From Spongilla lacustris (Eukaryota > Porifera > Demospongiae > Spongillida > Spongillidae): DNA of 64,000 bases. The notes beneath the pieces were generated by a model, which saw only the letters and a list, made by a program, of their open reading frames with translations, was not told the DNA's origin and did not search any database. Shown here piece after piece: positions 45,492-56,989 of this stretch (position 1 is the first letter of the stretch; each line of letters starts with the position of its first letter). The stretch spans positions 4,011,320-4,075,319 of the forward strand of contig OX442421.1 in NCBI GenBank assembly GCA_949361645.1, given 5' to 3'. The translations under genes and the position numbers were made by a program.

Positions 45492-46740
45492 TGTCACGCA
45501 AAAATTGTACCGGGCGAAAATTGTACCGCCCGGTACAATTTTCGCAACCAAAATTGTACCGGGCGGTACCATTTTGGTTGCGAAAAGTGTACCACCCTTG
45601 CCAAACGTGTACTGGGTAGTGAGAAAGGACCGTTAGCTATATAAGATGTCGGATTACGTATGCTGCTAGTTTAATACGTGTTGTACACTGTTCGCTGAAA
45701 TAAAAACTTGAACCTACAGTTATACATGTATATAGTTGGTACTTCTGACACTATATCGTGCACTTCACTGAACATAACATGCATCGGTATTGTAGGTGCA
45801 ATACATTCCAAAGTAGCTATTTATTTTGCCAACATATCCAACCACTATGAATATGTTAGGCCAATGTAATAGTATAAACTCAATGTACATGCCTGATGCC
45901 TCGGTCTGAAACACATTGCTGATTTTGACGAGGATTTTGATACCAGATATCGTTAATTATGATCTAGCCAATCATATTTTCACACAAAAAAACAACACCC
46001 TGTTAGGCTGTTAAGCGTTAAATGAATATTTATACCAAATTTAGAAAGTGCATGTCATTTAGGCAAATTGCAATAACTAATGAGTTGCATCCAAATGCAG
46101 CAGAGTCTGACGTGCTTATATCAGTTAAAAAGCTTAGCACCAATAGCAGGTACGTAGGCAAGGGCCCCCTCCCCCAGTTTTTTTGGGTACCCCTTTTAAT
46201 TTTATGTACATGTACAAGCTAGGGTTGTAGTACTGACTCGCTCTGTACATGAAGCACATTGGTACAGTACCGTCCAGAGCCTATACATACATGTACATGT
46301 ATGTAGTACATACGTGAAGAGGATAAAAAATAATAATCATTAATTTCCTGGGATATTGGGGCTCTGCCCCAGACTCTGGTGGGGGAGCTTACAGCGCTCC
46401 CCCATACCCCCTAGCTGTTGCAAGAGGGGGATCCGCCCCCTTTGTACCCATGCACCGATCCATTTAGCCCCCCCCCCCCCCCCCCCCCCCCCCCAGTTTT
46501 TCAACTTGTCCTGCTACGCGCCTGTATAGATATACGCAATTCAGCAAATATCCCTTCGCCTGGTCTAACCGACAACTTACTTCTAGCTGGTTAAAGCTAA
46601 CGGTACTTTCTCACTACCCAGACACTTTTGGCAAGGCCGGTACACTTTTTGCAACTAAAATTGTACCGGGCGGTACAATTTTGGTTGCAAAAAGTGTACC
46701 GGCCGGTACAATTTTCGCCCGGTACAATTTTTGCGTGACA
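45492..46740. mobile_element. TIR element with palindromic GGTACAATTTT arrays (1249 bp)
   Basis: TIRs of about 145 bp (45492-45640 and 46594-46740) start TGTCACGCAAAAATTGTACC. GGAT directly flanks both sides (45488-45491, 46741-46744), a probable 4-bp duplication. Each TIR contains several copies of a GGTACAATTTT/AAAATTGTACC palindrome with CCGGGC cores. The interior lacks a transposase and holds a C27 run (46468-46494). TGTCA ends with a 4-bp duplication resemble Ginger termini (inference). Confidence 0.82.
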
Positions 46741-46744
46741 GGAT

Positions 46745-47074
46745 CAACAGCATCCAGTGCAAATCTATTTTCCACGCAATGCTTGTGTGCATATGAAAGT
46801 TTGAGTAGAGCACAATAAATACAACGTGTGGGCTGGTTGGGTCACTGTGTTAGTTGAGCCATCCCATTTTCCTTTCTCCGAAGAAATATACTTGAATTCT
46901 GCTGCCAGGGTTGTTTATTCTACATAAGAAGGTTTTGGTAGTATTGATTAAAATGCATAATTGATTTTGCTACGCAAAGTGGAATTTTGTCTAAGAGGCT
47001 GGGCCTCTCATATTTTCAGTGTGGTGAAAGTTATCTTATTGTTGTCTTTGGCATTCAATATATAGTATATATAT
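46745..47074. other. No gene recognised
   Basis: AT-rich spacer between two elements. Confidence 0.4.
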
Positions 47075-47890
47075 GGGACAGTTTCCGCGAAAATGTCACC
47101 CTTTTATAATATTATAAGGTTATAAAAATGCTTCTTGTTTGAATGGCTATATCTTCCGAACGCTACACGCTATCGACTTTCTATTTTCCACAGTTCATAC
47201 TACACTATTTCTCTATGACAAATTGCATTTTGAAGTCTTGCACTTGCTCCACGCTAGTATTGCAACTTTCGATACCCGACCGAGTTCAAACCCGCGATAA
47301 CTTTAGGTAGGAGTTATCAAATCGCTTCAAATTCGGTTTGTAGGTACAGAGGTCCTGTACCTATCGATTTGTACTGTTCGCTAATTTTTATGCCATCCGT
47401 TACGGAGATACAGTTGAACAAACTACGTGCACTTTTTCCCGCTTGATACGCGCCAATGTTATAATCCCCGCCTCCCATACATTGAGCGGGACGCGATTTG
47501 CCAAAATCATTGGCGCGAATCGAGCGGGAAAAGTGGACGTACTTTGTTCAAATGTATCTCCGTAACGGATGGCATCAAAATTAACGAACAGAACAAATCG
47601 ATAGGTATAGGACCTTTGTACCTATAAACCGAATTTTAAGCGATTTGATTACTCCTACCTAAAGTTATAGGGGGTTTGAACCCGGTCGGGTATCGAACAT
47701 TGCAATATTGGTGTGGAGCAAGTATAAGACTCCAAAAAGCAACTATTCATATAGAAATGGTGTAGTATGAAGTATTGTAAATAGAAAGTCGATAGCGTGT
47801 AGCGTTCGGAAGATATAGCCATTCAAACAAGTAGCATTTTTATAACCTTATGATATTATAAAAGGGTGACATTTTCGCGGAAACTGTCCC
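47075..47890. mobile_element. Fold-back element B, copy 1 (816-bp near-perfect palindrome)
   Basis: Starts GGGACAGTTTCCGCGAAAAT and ends with its complement; the arms (about 47075-47480 and 47490-47890) stay inverted-complementary along almost their full length. Inserted in a TA microsatellite (TATATAT before, (AT)n after), so a duplication cannot be resolved. No coding capacity. Confidence 0.85.
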
Positions 47891-47909
47891 ATATATATAT
47901 ATATATATA

Positions 47910-48909
47910 CAGTACCGCTCACCCACAAGTTTACACTCGCGTTACAAGACTCGCTCGCCACTCGCGCGCCACTCGCGCGCAACTCGCAAATATATATTCT
48001 CGAGCGAGTAATTATCTTGTCATTGGCGAGTGCTTGGCGAGTGCCGCGCGAGTAACGGATAATTAGCAAGTTGCATATACATGTACATGTATAACAATGC
48101 CAACAGTACACGCAGTCAATGCAGTCAATCCCGCTCTGATACGAACGTCTAAACAGATAAGTGCACACGGACGCGCAAATGTGGAAGTCATAAGGACTGA
48201 CGGTAGCGTCCAATAGGAATTATACACTGTACAATTGTAGCGTTACGCAACAGATGGCTTTCAAGACGAAGCTACGTCTTAATACGTACGTACAACATGT
48301 ATAAGCTACGAAGCTTCGCGACACCTATCATCAGTATAATGGTTTTAGTTGCGTTAGATAATTCCCAGACAATCGTTCAAATCTGGGCCATAACAATTAA
48401 ACGTCACGCGCGCGCAAGGTGTATTTAGAATGCCAAAGATAGACAACAAAACGAGACGGAGGGTGATTAAAAAGGGTACAGTGTACGATGTATTACGGAA
48501 AGGTTGCTGGAGGAGGGGCTGGCTATCACGATAATGCGTAGGCGTTTTAATCGCTGGTAATTGTTACGTACATATAGATCAGATAAATATCGGACATATG
48601 GGCAATAGCCACTTAGATTCCGTACAGGCCACACGCAACATTACCGAATGTGGAGAAAAACAAGCAAAACAAAAAAGTGCGCGAGAAACAGAATACCACG
48701 TCCATTGTACAGCTGCTATGTTGTATATCATTCGTGCCGTAAATTATAAATGAATATTCCACGCGAGTGCTTCGCGAGCGCCGCGCGAGTACCTATTATG
48801 TTTACAACGTGTGATTGCTCGCGAGCGCTCGCTCGCCACTCGCTCGCCACTCACTCGCAACTCGCGTGTGACACGCGAGCGAGTGTAAACTTGTGGGTGA
48901 GCGGTACTG
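47910..48909. mobile_element. TA-flanked element with CAGTACCGCTCACCC ends (1000 bp)
   Basis: TA at 47908-47909 and 48910-48911. Inverted ends CAGTACCGCTCACCCACAAG...TTTACACTCGC. Just inside both ends are GCGAGTG/CACTCGC tandem motifs (47950-48050, 48770-48890), very CpG-rich compared with the flanks. No ORF. pogo/Tc1-type by TA and CAGT ends. Confidence 0.82.
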
Positions 48910-49057
48910 TACCTCTTTGTATTACATAATTGCCCAATCAATACCAAATCCCAGAGACAGTACTAATGTGGCTGAACTAACCCACTCTTCCCTAATATAT
49001 ATAAAGAACTAGGAATTTGTACAATATAAAAAGGAGCTATAATATTTGGGACAGTTT

Positions 49058-49849
49058 TCCACAAAAATGACCCTTCGCATATAATATTATAACAATATAA
49101 AATTCCCTGTGTTTGGGTCACTAACTACCAAACAGTTAAGCCTTCTGATTTGGAGACTTCATACTGCACCATTTCTCTATGGTAAATAAAGTACTGTTTG
49201 GATTCTTGCACTTGCTCCATGCCAGTATTGCATCATCCAATACCCCACCAAGTTCAAACTCACTGTAACTTTCAGTGTTAAAAATCGCATCAAATTCGGT
49301 TTATAGGTAGAGAAGTCCTTCGATTTGTTCTGTTTGTTGTTTTTTAATGCATCTGTTACGAAGATACAGTTGAACAAAGTACATACAAGTTTACCACTTG
49401 ATTTGCGCCAGTTTTATAATCACCTACTCCTATAGATTGAGTGGGCCGCAATTTGCCAAAAAAAATCAAGCTCGAAAATGTGCCTGCAGTTTGTTCAACT
49501 GTATCTCAGTAACTGAGGACATAAAATTAATGAACAGAACGAATCAATAGGTAAAGGACCTCTACATGTACATGTACCTATAAACTGAATTTGAAGCGAT
49601 TTGATTACTTATACCAAATTTTGTGGCAGGTTTAAACCTGGTGGGTATCAATTGCAATACTGGCATGGAGCAAATGCAAGACCCCAAAATGTATTTCACC
49701 ATAGAGGAATGGTGTAGAATGAAGTGTTGAAAATACAAAGTCGATAACCTTATAACGATTAGGAAGTTATAGTGACTCAAATGCAAGGTAATTTTATAAC
49801 ATTTAAAATAATTATATATGCGAAGGGTCATTTTTGTGGAAACTGTCCC
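49058..49849. mobile_element. Fold-back element B, copy 2 (diverged)
   Basis: GGGACAGTTTTCCACAAAAA to its complement; about 792 bp with the same internal order as 47075-47890 and more mismatches between arms. ATTT flanks both sides (49054-49057, 49850-49853), a possible 4-bp duplication. Confidence 0.75.
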
Positions 49850-50068
49850 ATTTATGTACATGTACATGTATGCAGTAGACATGTAATGTAAATTTATTGA
49901 TGTTGCATACACTTTAATCTTTAATTCTCATGGTTTGATCTATCACAATCTCATCACTGCTCTACATGTGACTGGCTTTGATAAGGAAATTAGAATGGGC
50001 AAAAAAGGTAATTTCACTTTTTTACATTGCAGTGAAGATTTTATTACTTATTCTATTCTGCCTTTCAG

Positions 50069-50182
50069 CTGAGGTTAAGTACACTTCAGAGTACCTGTAT
50101 CTTCGTACTAACACTGAGGAACTGTGTGCATTATCAAACTTCAAATGGAATGCTGATGCTCGTATCTATCTTGTTGTAGCTA
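50069..50182 (+). CDS. Exon: CHGN / B4GALNT3-4-like glycosyltransferase, N-terminal part of the domain
   Basis: Acceptor CCTTTCAG and donor GTAAGT enclose 114 nt. They encode EVKYTSEYLYLRTNTEELCA, LSNFKWNADARIYLVVA, ending with one base of a split codon. A similar succession (LSEYVYL.., LC...F.WN...V..IVPV) opens the transferase domain in beta-1,4-GalNAc and chondroitin GalNAc transferases. These are Golgi type II membrane enzymes that use UDP-GalNAc. It begins with two bases of a split codon, so an upstream exon ending in phase 1 is missing from my list. Confidence 0.75.
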
Positions 50183-50639
50183 GTAAGTTTACATACAATT
50201 TGCACTGTCCCCATTTGTGAAACGTGGCACAATTCCCATTTGTTTATAGGTGGCTACATATGTGCTGCTATAGTGTAGATTAGTTAGACACTGAAACCAT
50301 TGTGATCTACATGATTTAGAATCGCTCAGGCCCTTAGTAGAGGGATGCTTAGTTTCAGTGTGTAACTATTATGTAGTGTTACTGTTGAGCTTAAAATGTG
50401 AAGCTAACGTGTGTTATAACTTAGAAAATAACATTTAAATAAATAAGACCTGGACACAACTTCATTTACACAATTTGTAAGGCATTCTGCATGTATGGCG
50501 CCTATTTCTGGACCAGCACTAAGTGTGCCACCCTCTAAACTCCAGCAGAATAGTGACAAATTTTAATTCTGGCTCACAGAAAGGTATCATGAATATCTTT
50601 AGCCTAGGTGTATTTTTTAAATGAAAGCTATTTGAATTG

Positions 50640-51090
50640 AATGATGTAGCTGGATCATTTTAGCATCTCATGGATAAAGTGTTTTGGGACCTGAACATTG
50701 TAGAGGCATACATATATGTGAACGATGTGATCATTTACTGACAAAAAAATACCATGTAAAGCATCTTACGGCTGTATTTCACACCTCAAGGATGCTGGGT
50801 TTTCCTTAAAGGAAATACATTGTGTGAGTATGCTATAAGAATGATGTCTGCTAATAGGATATTAGGCTTCACTCCATAGCAACACATGGACTTCCAAATG
50901 TGACAGAAACTGATGCAGGCACCTAATTTGGCTTATCTTAAGTTTAGACTTGATGCTGGTCTCATCCTTCACATGAATACCAGTGATCTGGATATTGGTA
51001 CTTTGTTGGAGCAGAATGATAGTTGTGCATTAACAAAGTCTGACATGATACTTGATCCTAACAATTATATTGGTGTCTGGAGAAATTCAT
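50640..51090 (+). pseudogene. Ty3/Gypsy RT-RNase H fragment
   Basis: Plus-strand broken frame: VMDKVFWDLN, AYIYVNDVIIY (normally YIDDVIIYS), GFTP, KLMQAPNLAYLKFRLDAGLI, HMNTSDLDIGTLLEQND (the TDAS..GIGAVLEQ block). Inserted in the intron between two host exons. Confidence 0.6.
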
Positions 51091-51419
51091 AAAAGTTACC
51101 TTTGTAACAACTCTAAACCATCTATGTATTTTCAACCACACTAATTGATAAACATAAAGACACTTACTCAGTATCTATATGCACATGTTCATACAAACCC
51201 GTCCATTCTTGGCTGGGTAAATTTAATATTCCTATGCAATCTTCAAAAGCCTTTTTGTAAACCCTTCTGTTAAATATTATGATGATTTTAAGCACCATGA
51301 CTTTTAAAAGCATGACGTAGCATATTTTTAAAAACCACATGCATGATTTATAAGAAATGGTGCTAATACTTGATGTTGTTGTCTATATAATACTGCATAA
51401 ACACTTGTATCTATCACAG

Positions 51420-51469
51420 CAAAGAACATTGGAAAATGGGCTCAGCAGTTGATCTACAACATTGAGCAG
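51420..51469 (+). CDS. Exon: CHGN / B4GALNT3-4-like glycosyltransferase
   Basis: 50 nt between ATCACAG and GTACGG; completes the split codon (T) and encodes KNIGKWAQQLIYNIEQ, equivalent to the conserved VKNQGRW....I segment of the family. Joins 57951 in phase 0. The intron that follows is 6.5 kb and holds at least four mobile elements. Confidence 0.75.
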
Positions 51470-51796
51470 GTACGGAGTTTTTTTTCTTCCTATACTGTAA
51501 GGTTTAATTTATGAGTGGGGTATAGAGTGAAAAAATATGGAATTCCTGGTGGTTAGGCACTGCATCAGGTGAACTGCACCATGGTACCAAGGCTGCTGAG
51601 GCGGCCTAGACCAGAGCTATGATTTACCAGCCAGCAGGGTAGAGACTGACTATGTCTTGCCTAAGGCACCAGTATTTTTGTAATCAGGACCCATGGTGGT
51701 GGGTCCTATGTAGGGTTGGCTTCGTGGGTGTGGTTTTCGATCAAGCATTTTAAAACGATAATGAATCATTGCCTATGCTTGCCAGATCGCATATAA

Positions 51797-53520
51797 TGTC
51801 TTGCGGTCCGTAACGGGGTTAACCCTGAAATTTCGGGGTATACCCCTAACTTTTCGGATGTTAAAATTTATGGCTAATTTCTGCATTATACTAAAACAAA
51901 TCAAGCCGACTGTTAGAGCAACCAGTTGACTTATTTGGTTCTTATCATTACACGTACTTATAAATATAAATGGTCGAAATCGTCATTCTTGCAGATGGTA
52001 TTCCGTTTATTCAATGCTATTTTACTATACAAACAATTGATTTCATAAGTAGCAACTGTAAACCACTAAAACCAATTAAAACGTCGCGTGTAGGCGTACC
52101 TTGCAAACGTACAGTGTAGTTCTCGTTAATTTAATGCGTATACGTATCTTTGTCTCACGCGCGCTTGTATAAAGTGCCTGCTGTGCATGCATTGCATGGT
52201 GTTGATTTCATGTCTCTTGATCCTGCGTACGTCGGGTGAAACAAGTTATTCAATTTTCTTAGCTTGTAGACATAGGCAAATCTATATGTTGGTCTGATGT
52301 AGATGACTTCACCTCACTACACATTTGCTGACATCCCCAGCAGACATTCCTATCACAATGCAATTAACTGGTTTGCTTAGATATCCTTTACCAAGCAATT
52401 CCTTGATTTCGGGAAACTCCGAAAGCCTTTTACCATTTGTTGTTACGCAGGAGCCTATTGCAGGCCAGCCAGACGGCGTTGTCAAGTCAGTAGTGGCGAG
52501 AGGGGGGGGGGGCATATGCCCCCGGGCGTCGTCAGGATGTAATTTTGAAAAAAAATTCTAAGTTGTCTAAGCAAATTTGTTGCTAAAAATGCTATTGATT
52601 CGAGAAAATGCAGGGGCAGGTGGGGGGGTTGGGGGTTGCAACTTGCAACCCCCGCTTTTGTCCAAAATCCTTTTTTTTTGCACGCAATTTTAGGGAGTTT
52701 TGGAGGTTGCTACCCCCCCTTTTGTCCAAGAATACTTTTTTCCCTGCACGCAGTTGTAAGCGGACAGCACCCCACCCCCGCTCGTTGAACTGGCTGAAAA
52801 TGGACAGCACCCCCCCCCTTCCCGCTCGTTGAACCGGCCGAAAACGGACAGCACCCCCCCCCCCCCCCCCCCCCCCCCCCCTGCTCGTTCAACCGGCCGA
52901 AAACAGGCAGCACCCCCTCCCCCCCCCCCTGGCAGGGGCGCTAATACATTGTCCTGCCCCCGGGCGCTAATTACCCTTGCGCCGCCACTGTGTCAAGTAC
53001 AAATCAGAACTTAACCACTAGTACTACAAGCAGCCATTTTTGCAAGTGATCTACACGTAAACCTCAAGCCGCAGTGTTGTTACAGTCTTATACAACGAGT
53101 ATAATTAAGTACTAGGCAAGAGAACAGTGTCGCAAAAAGATGCTACAATATCCGGAATTATGATACAGTGCAGAAGATAACAGTTTTTAAAGTGGCAGGA
53201 CTATTTATATTAATAATCCTAATCACTTACCAGGTCATCGGAAAAATGATCATTGTAAGACACGTAGCTTTGCGCAAACAAAAGTACAGTCGCGGTATTT
53301 TTTTTAAAAGGGGGGGTACTTTGTGCTTATATAACTTTACATTGCAACATATTTGTGACATGTAATTTGGTACTTCTCTTGGGAAAAGGTAGATAAATAT
53401 TCAGTGCAAATATTGATATTCCACTGGTCGCTATTTGTTAGTAAATCGAGCTTAAATGAAACCAAAATTTTATTCGGGGTTAACCCCATACCTGTCGGGT
53501 AAACCCCGGACCGCAAGACA
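51797..53520. mobile_element. TIR element with TGTCTTGCGGTCCG ends (1724 bp)
   Basis: ATAA directly flanks both ends (51793-51796, 53521-53524). Inverted termini TGTCTTGCGGTCCG with GGGGTTAACCC-type palindromes just inside (51812-51850, 53475-53510). No transposase ORF. It contains the hAT MITE 52488-52990. The TGTC start and 4-bp duplication parallel 45492-46740. Confidence 0.8.
52488..52990. mobile_element. Nested hAT MITE (503 bp) with perfect 8-bp duplication
   Basis: TGTCAAGT precedes (52480-52487) and follows (52991-52998). Ends CAGTAGTGGCG and GCCGCCACTG. Interior has G and C homopolymers (C28 at 52854-52881) and about four degenerate tandem units around CTCGTTGAACCGGCCGAAAA (52740-52925). 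Confidence 0.88.
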
Positions 53521-53949
53521 ATAATCTATCACAAACATGGCAGATAGGTTAAGAAAAATCAAGCAGTTGATTAATTTCAATCCTAAGTAGTGATGTAAAA
53601 GCATTGCGTTCTTTCGTGAAGACCCTGTATAACGTGAGCTTCGCTAAATGGTGTCTTTTACATGGAGTGACAAGTCGGTACCAAAATTCCACTATTTAAT
53701 TTTTGTTCATCTCCTCCTCCGTCTTTCGTTCATCACGTATAACTCGTGACAGGAATGTCGTACAAAGACGAGATTAGCTTCAAAAAGTAGCATTTTGATT
53801 CCAAACGTGCCCTTTCATACAAATAAGACCTAAAGTTGTTAGCTTGTGATGAAATGCCATGAAATGACCCAAGCAGGTGCAATTCATTATCGGTGAAAAT
53901 TCTCGGTTGCCTAGCAGTATGCAATATGTTGTGACATACGCGTCTTAAT

Positions 53950-56450
53950 TTACTGTTGCCAGGCTACGCACAATAATATACGCAGCTGCAGACACGTTTA
54001 CAACAGGCAGTTCTAAATCAGCAAAGGACCAAGCCAAAGAAAACGGCTCATTAGCAAGGAGAACTCTGAGTTTAAGATATCCGAAGAACAAAGGTAGTCC
54101 TATCAATCCCCATGATAAGGTGAGGAGTGAGAGGTTCGTCAAGGTCAGAGGATGAGATATATGACAGAGGTCTAGAGTTGACTACACCTTCAATTTCCAC
54201 AATAGCAGTGAGTAGTTCATTCCGTGAGAAATGTGCTCGACCAGTTGTCTTGCGAAGACAACGTTCGCTTAGTGGATCTCAACATACTTTCAAACATGCC
54301 GCCCCACCATGGTGCTCATTCCACATTGAAAACCCATTGACTGCCCTTGATAGCAAGGTACTCCTTGATGGTGTTATCCTTAAAGGAGATGAAGAAATCT
54401 TAGCCTTAAAGGTCTTCCCATTGTCTGATAGGAACTTGAGAGGTAGTCCCCTTCTTGCTGCAAATCGTTTTAAACACCTCATGAAGGTACTAGTGGACAA
54501 GTCCTCAACTATGTCCAAATGAACAACTTGAGTCACTAGACAGGTGAACAGACAGATCCACACTTTACTACTGGAGCAGCTGGAAGATTCCTGAACAAAT
54601 AGTGGACCTGCAAAATCCACTCATGTATATGTGAAGGAGGCTGGGTCATCCTTAACCCTAAACTCTGGCAAAGGTGGTGGTGGTCTTCTGAGAGGTGCTC
54701 CTTCATATCTCTTGCAAATTGTACACTTGTGTACAATGGTCCTTGTGGAGCTTGTCCACTATCGAATACCTCCTGTGTACTTCTGTGAGTGTCTCCAATT
54801 GTGACAGACACATCTATGAGCATAATGTACAATGAGAGCACTGACTGGATGGCCATGGGGTAAAAGAATGGGGTACGTGGTTGAATAGGGCAACCTTACA
54901 TTTTTTAGGTGGCCCCCGGGCTGCCACAAGCCCTTGTCGTCCAGAAAAAGGCCTAGCTGATAATGCTGGGACATTGGTGCTGAACAGCTGATATCTGCAA
55001 TCAAATCCTTCCATTTCTTCCCTACCTCATTAGGAACAGCCTGACCCCAGTCCAACTTGAGTTGATAAAGCTCCAGGAGAAGTATTTAGAACCTGATAAC
55101 CATTGGAGGAAGGAATCCAAGTGGGTCGTAGAACCTTTCAATCAGGCTGACTAGATTCCTCTTAGTTAACTAGTTGAAGGTCACATGCAAGCATGGCAAG
55201 ATTTGAAACATCAGAGATGAAGTGGTCGGACTCAGGGCTCCACAGAACACCTAAAATCTTATGTTCTTTGTGCGTAAGTGGTAGCGATGTCCCAAGTGTA
55301 ATCATTTAGGTTCTCTTGCTGATAGGTCCGTCTTTAGTGGTTTCTGGATTTGTCAGGAATTTTCTCATGTTGAAGCCACCTTTCAAGAAAATTGCCTTTG
55401 TAACTGTGTACAGATTGAAGGCCTCCACTTCAGTGTTAGCACCTGAGACAATGTCATCAACATAAGTGCAATGCAGTAAACGATAAAAAAAAGTCTTGTA
55501 TGTGTCGAGGTGCCTTTCCAGATGGAAGCGTTTGGTTGCATTGAGAAGGAATGGGCTAGCTGACACTCCAAACACAACACATGCGAAATGGTAGACTTTC
55601 AAGTTGGGTTGCTCTTTGCTAGCTTCGTCCACCAAGATGAGCCTCAATGCGTCATGATCTGTTTCATCTATGGCCACCATCAGAAATGCTTTTTCCAAGA
55701 ACGTAGTTAGAGCTACCTGGTACGATGAGGTACTGCACCAACAGATCAAAGATTTGTTGATTGAACTTCAGACCCTTGTGGAGGCGTTCATTGAGAGAGG
55801 GGTTGTTGCTTGGACTCTTGGCCAAAGCATTGTATACTATTCGCACCTTCGTTGTAGACTTGTCTTCACACTATGGCATGATGTTGTAGGTAATGAACAG
55901 TTCCTAGGGAAGGTTCATCTGCTGAGACTGCTTCTATTATCCCTTTCTCCAATTGATCCCTGATTGACGTAGCCGATGGAGTAAACCCTTCATCCTGGTA
56001 ACACACAGTTGGTAGTAGTTTGGTAGTGGATCTTGATATTTCTTCCATGGTACCTTCCACTGACAAACCTGATAACTTTCTCAAATCGGTTGGATAGTGT
56101 GCTTTCTTTCCCTTGGATATCCAGAGATTCCAATTCCCAGAAAGCTCGCAACTGCTCGTCTAACTCGTGAAGCGACTCGGTGGTACCAGTGTGCAGAACA
56201 TGGGTGACAGTAAGATTCACAGCACAATTGCCATGCAAATCATTGGATGGCGGACCAGACAATACCCAACCCAGCTTTGTGTGTATGGCCGTGGGACCAC
56301 TAGCTCCTCTACATATACTTCCTGTAAACCAGTTCCCAATGTCAATCGGCATGCTTGAATCTATACTTGAGCAATCTGCCAGTTCTAATTCCAAGAGATG
56401 AGGATGCTGTTTGACACATGCTGCTATGGGCTGGCGGTTCACAAATAGTG
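53950..56450 (-). pseudogene. BEL/Pao pol relic (protease, RT, integrase)
   Basis: Minus strand, right to left. Protease-RT linker: PTAIHTKLGWVLSGPPSN and LRAFWELESLDIQGKESTLS, 56300-56110. RT: FHLERHLDTY, CTYVDDIVSGANTEVEAF with YVDD (about 55460) and GGFNMRKFLTNPE (about 55380). Integrase N-terminus: GLWQPGGHLKNVRLP, about 54920. Core: HEWILQ.., MDFAGPLFV, VVHLDIVEDL, FLSDNGKTF, 54620-54400. C-terminal LTAIVEIEGVVNSRPLSYIS (about 54200). Many frameshifts; no LTRs were found. Located in the host intron. Confidence 0.75.
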
Positions 56451-56671
56451 GGCACTACAAAGACGGACAGCATAATTGCTGGGTATCCCCTGAGCTGAAG
56501 CCCAACCTCTACGACTGGACATACCTTAGTACTGCTTGTGTTGGATCCAAGAGTGACAACTTTTATGAGAGCATGGTGTGCACTTTTAGGTATCAAAATT
56601 TCCTGGGCCTGGTGTTAAAAATCATGAATGGGGCTATGAATGTGTTTAAAAGATGGAAATACAGCAACATA

Positions 56672-56987
56672 CAGTATACTCTCGATGCTATCGCGGGATC
56701 CGGACAACCGCGATAGCATCGAGGGGCGCTAGTAGCGAGGTCTATTGATATAGGTGTGGGAAGTAATCTAATTCGGCAAGTGTACACAGATATGATAGCG
56801 AGTGATTTGAATATCATTAAATATTGTAGTCCCTGGGCACTGAGTGTATTCAGTAAAGAAGTGTAGGTTTTACGTGGCAATATGTTATGATAGCGATAGT
56901 AGCGAGAGCGATAGCAACGAGGGGCGATAGTAGCGAGAGCCATAGAGTGCGATAGTGATCGAGGGCGATAGCATCGAGGGTAAACTG
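56672..56987. mobile_element. Tigger-type MITE (316 bp)
   Basis: TA at 56670-56671 and 56988-56989. Inverted ends CAGTATACTCTCGATGCTATCG and its complement. GCGATAG / AGCGAGAGCGATAG motifs repeat inside both ends. CAGT..CCTCG-like termini recall Tigger/pogo elements. Confidence 0.75.
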
Positions 56988-56989
56988 TA

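Noticed and set aside
51540..51725. GC-richer block possibly a SINE
   Set aside because: No internal promoter boxes, tail or duplication identified.
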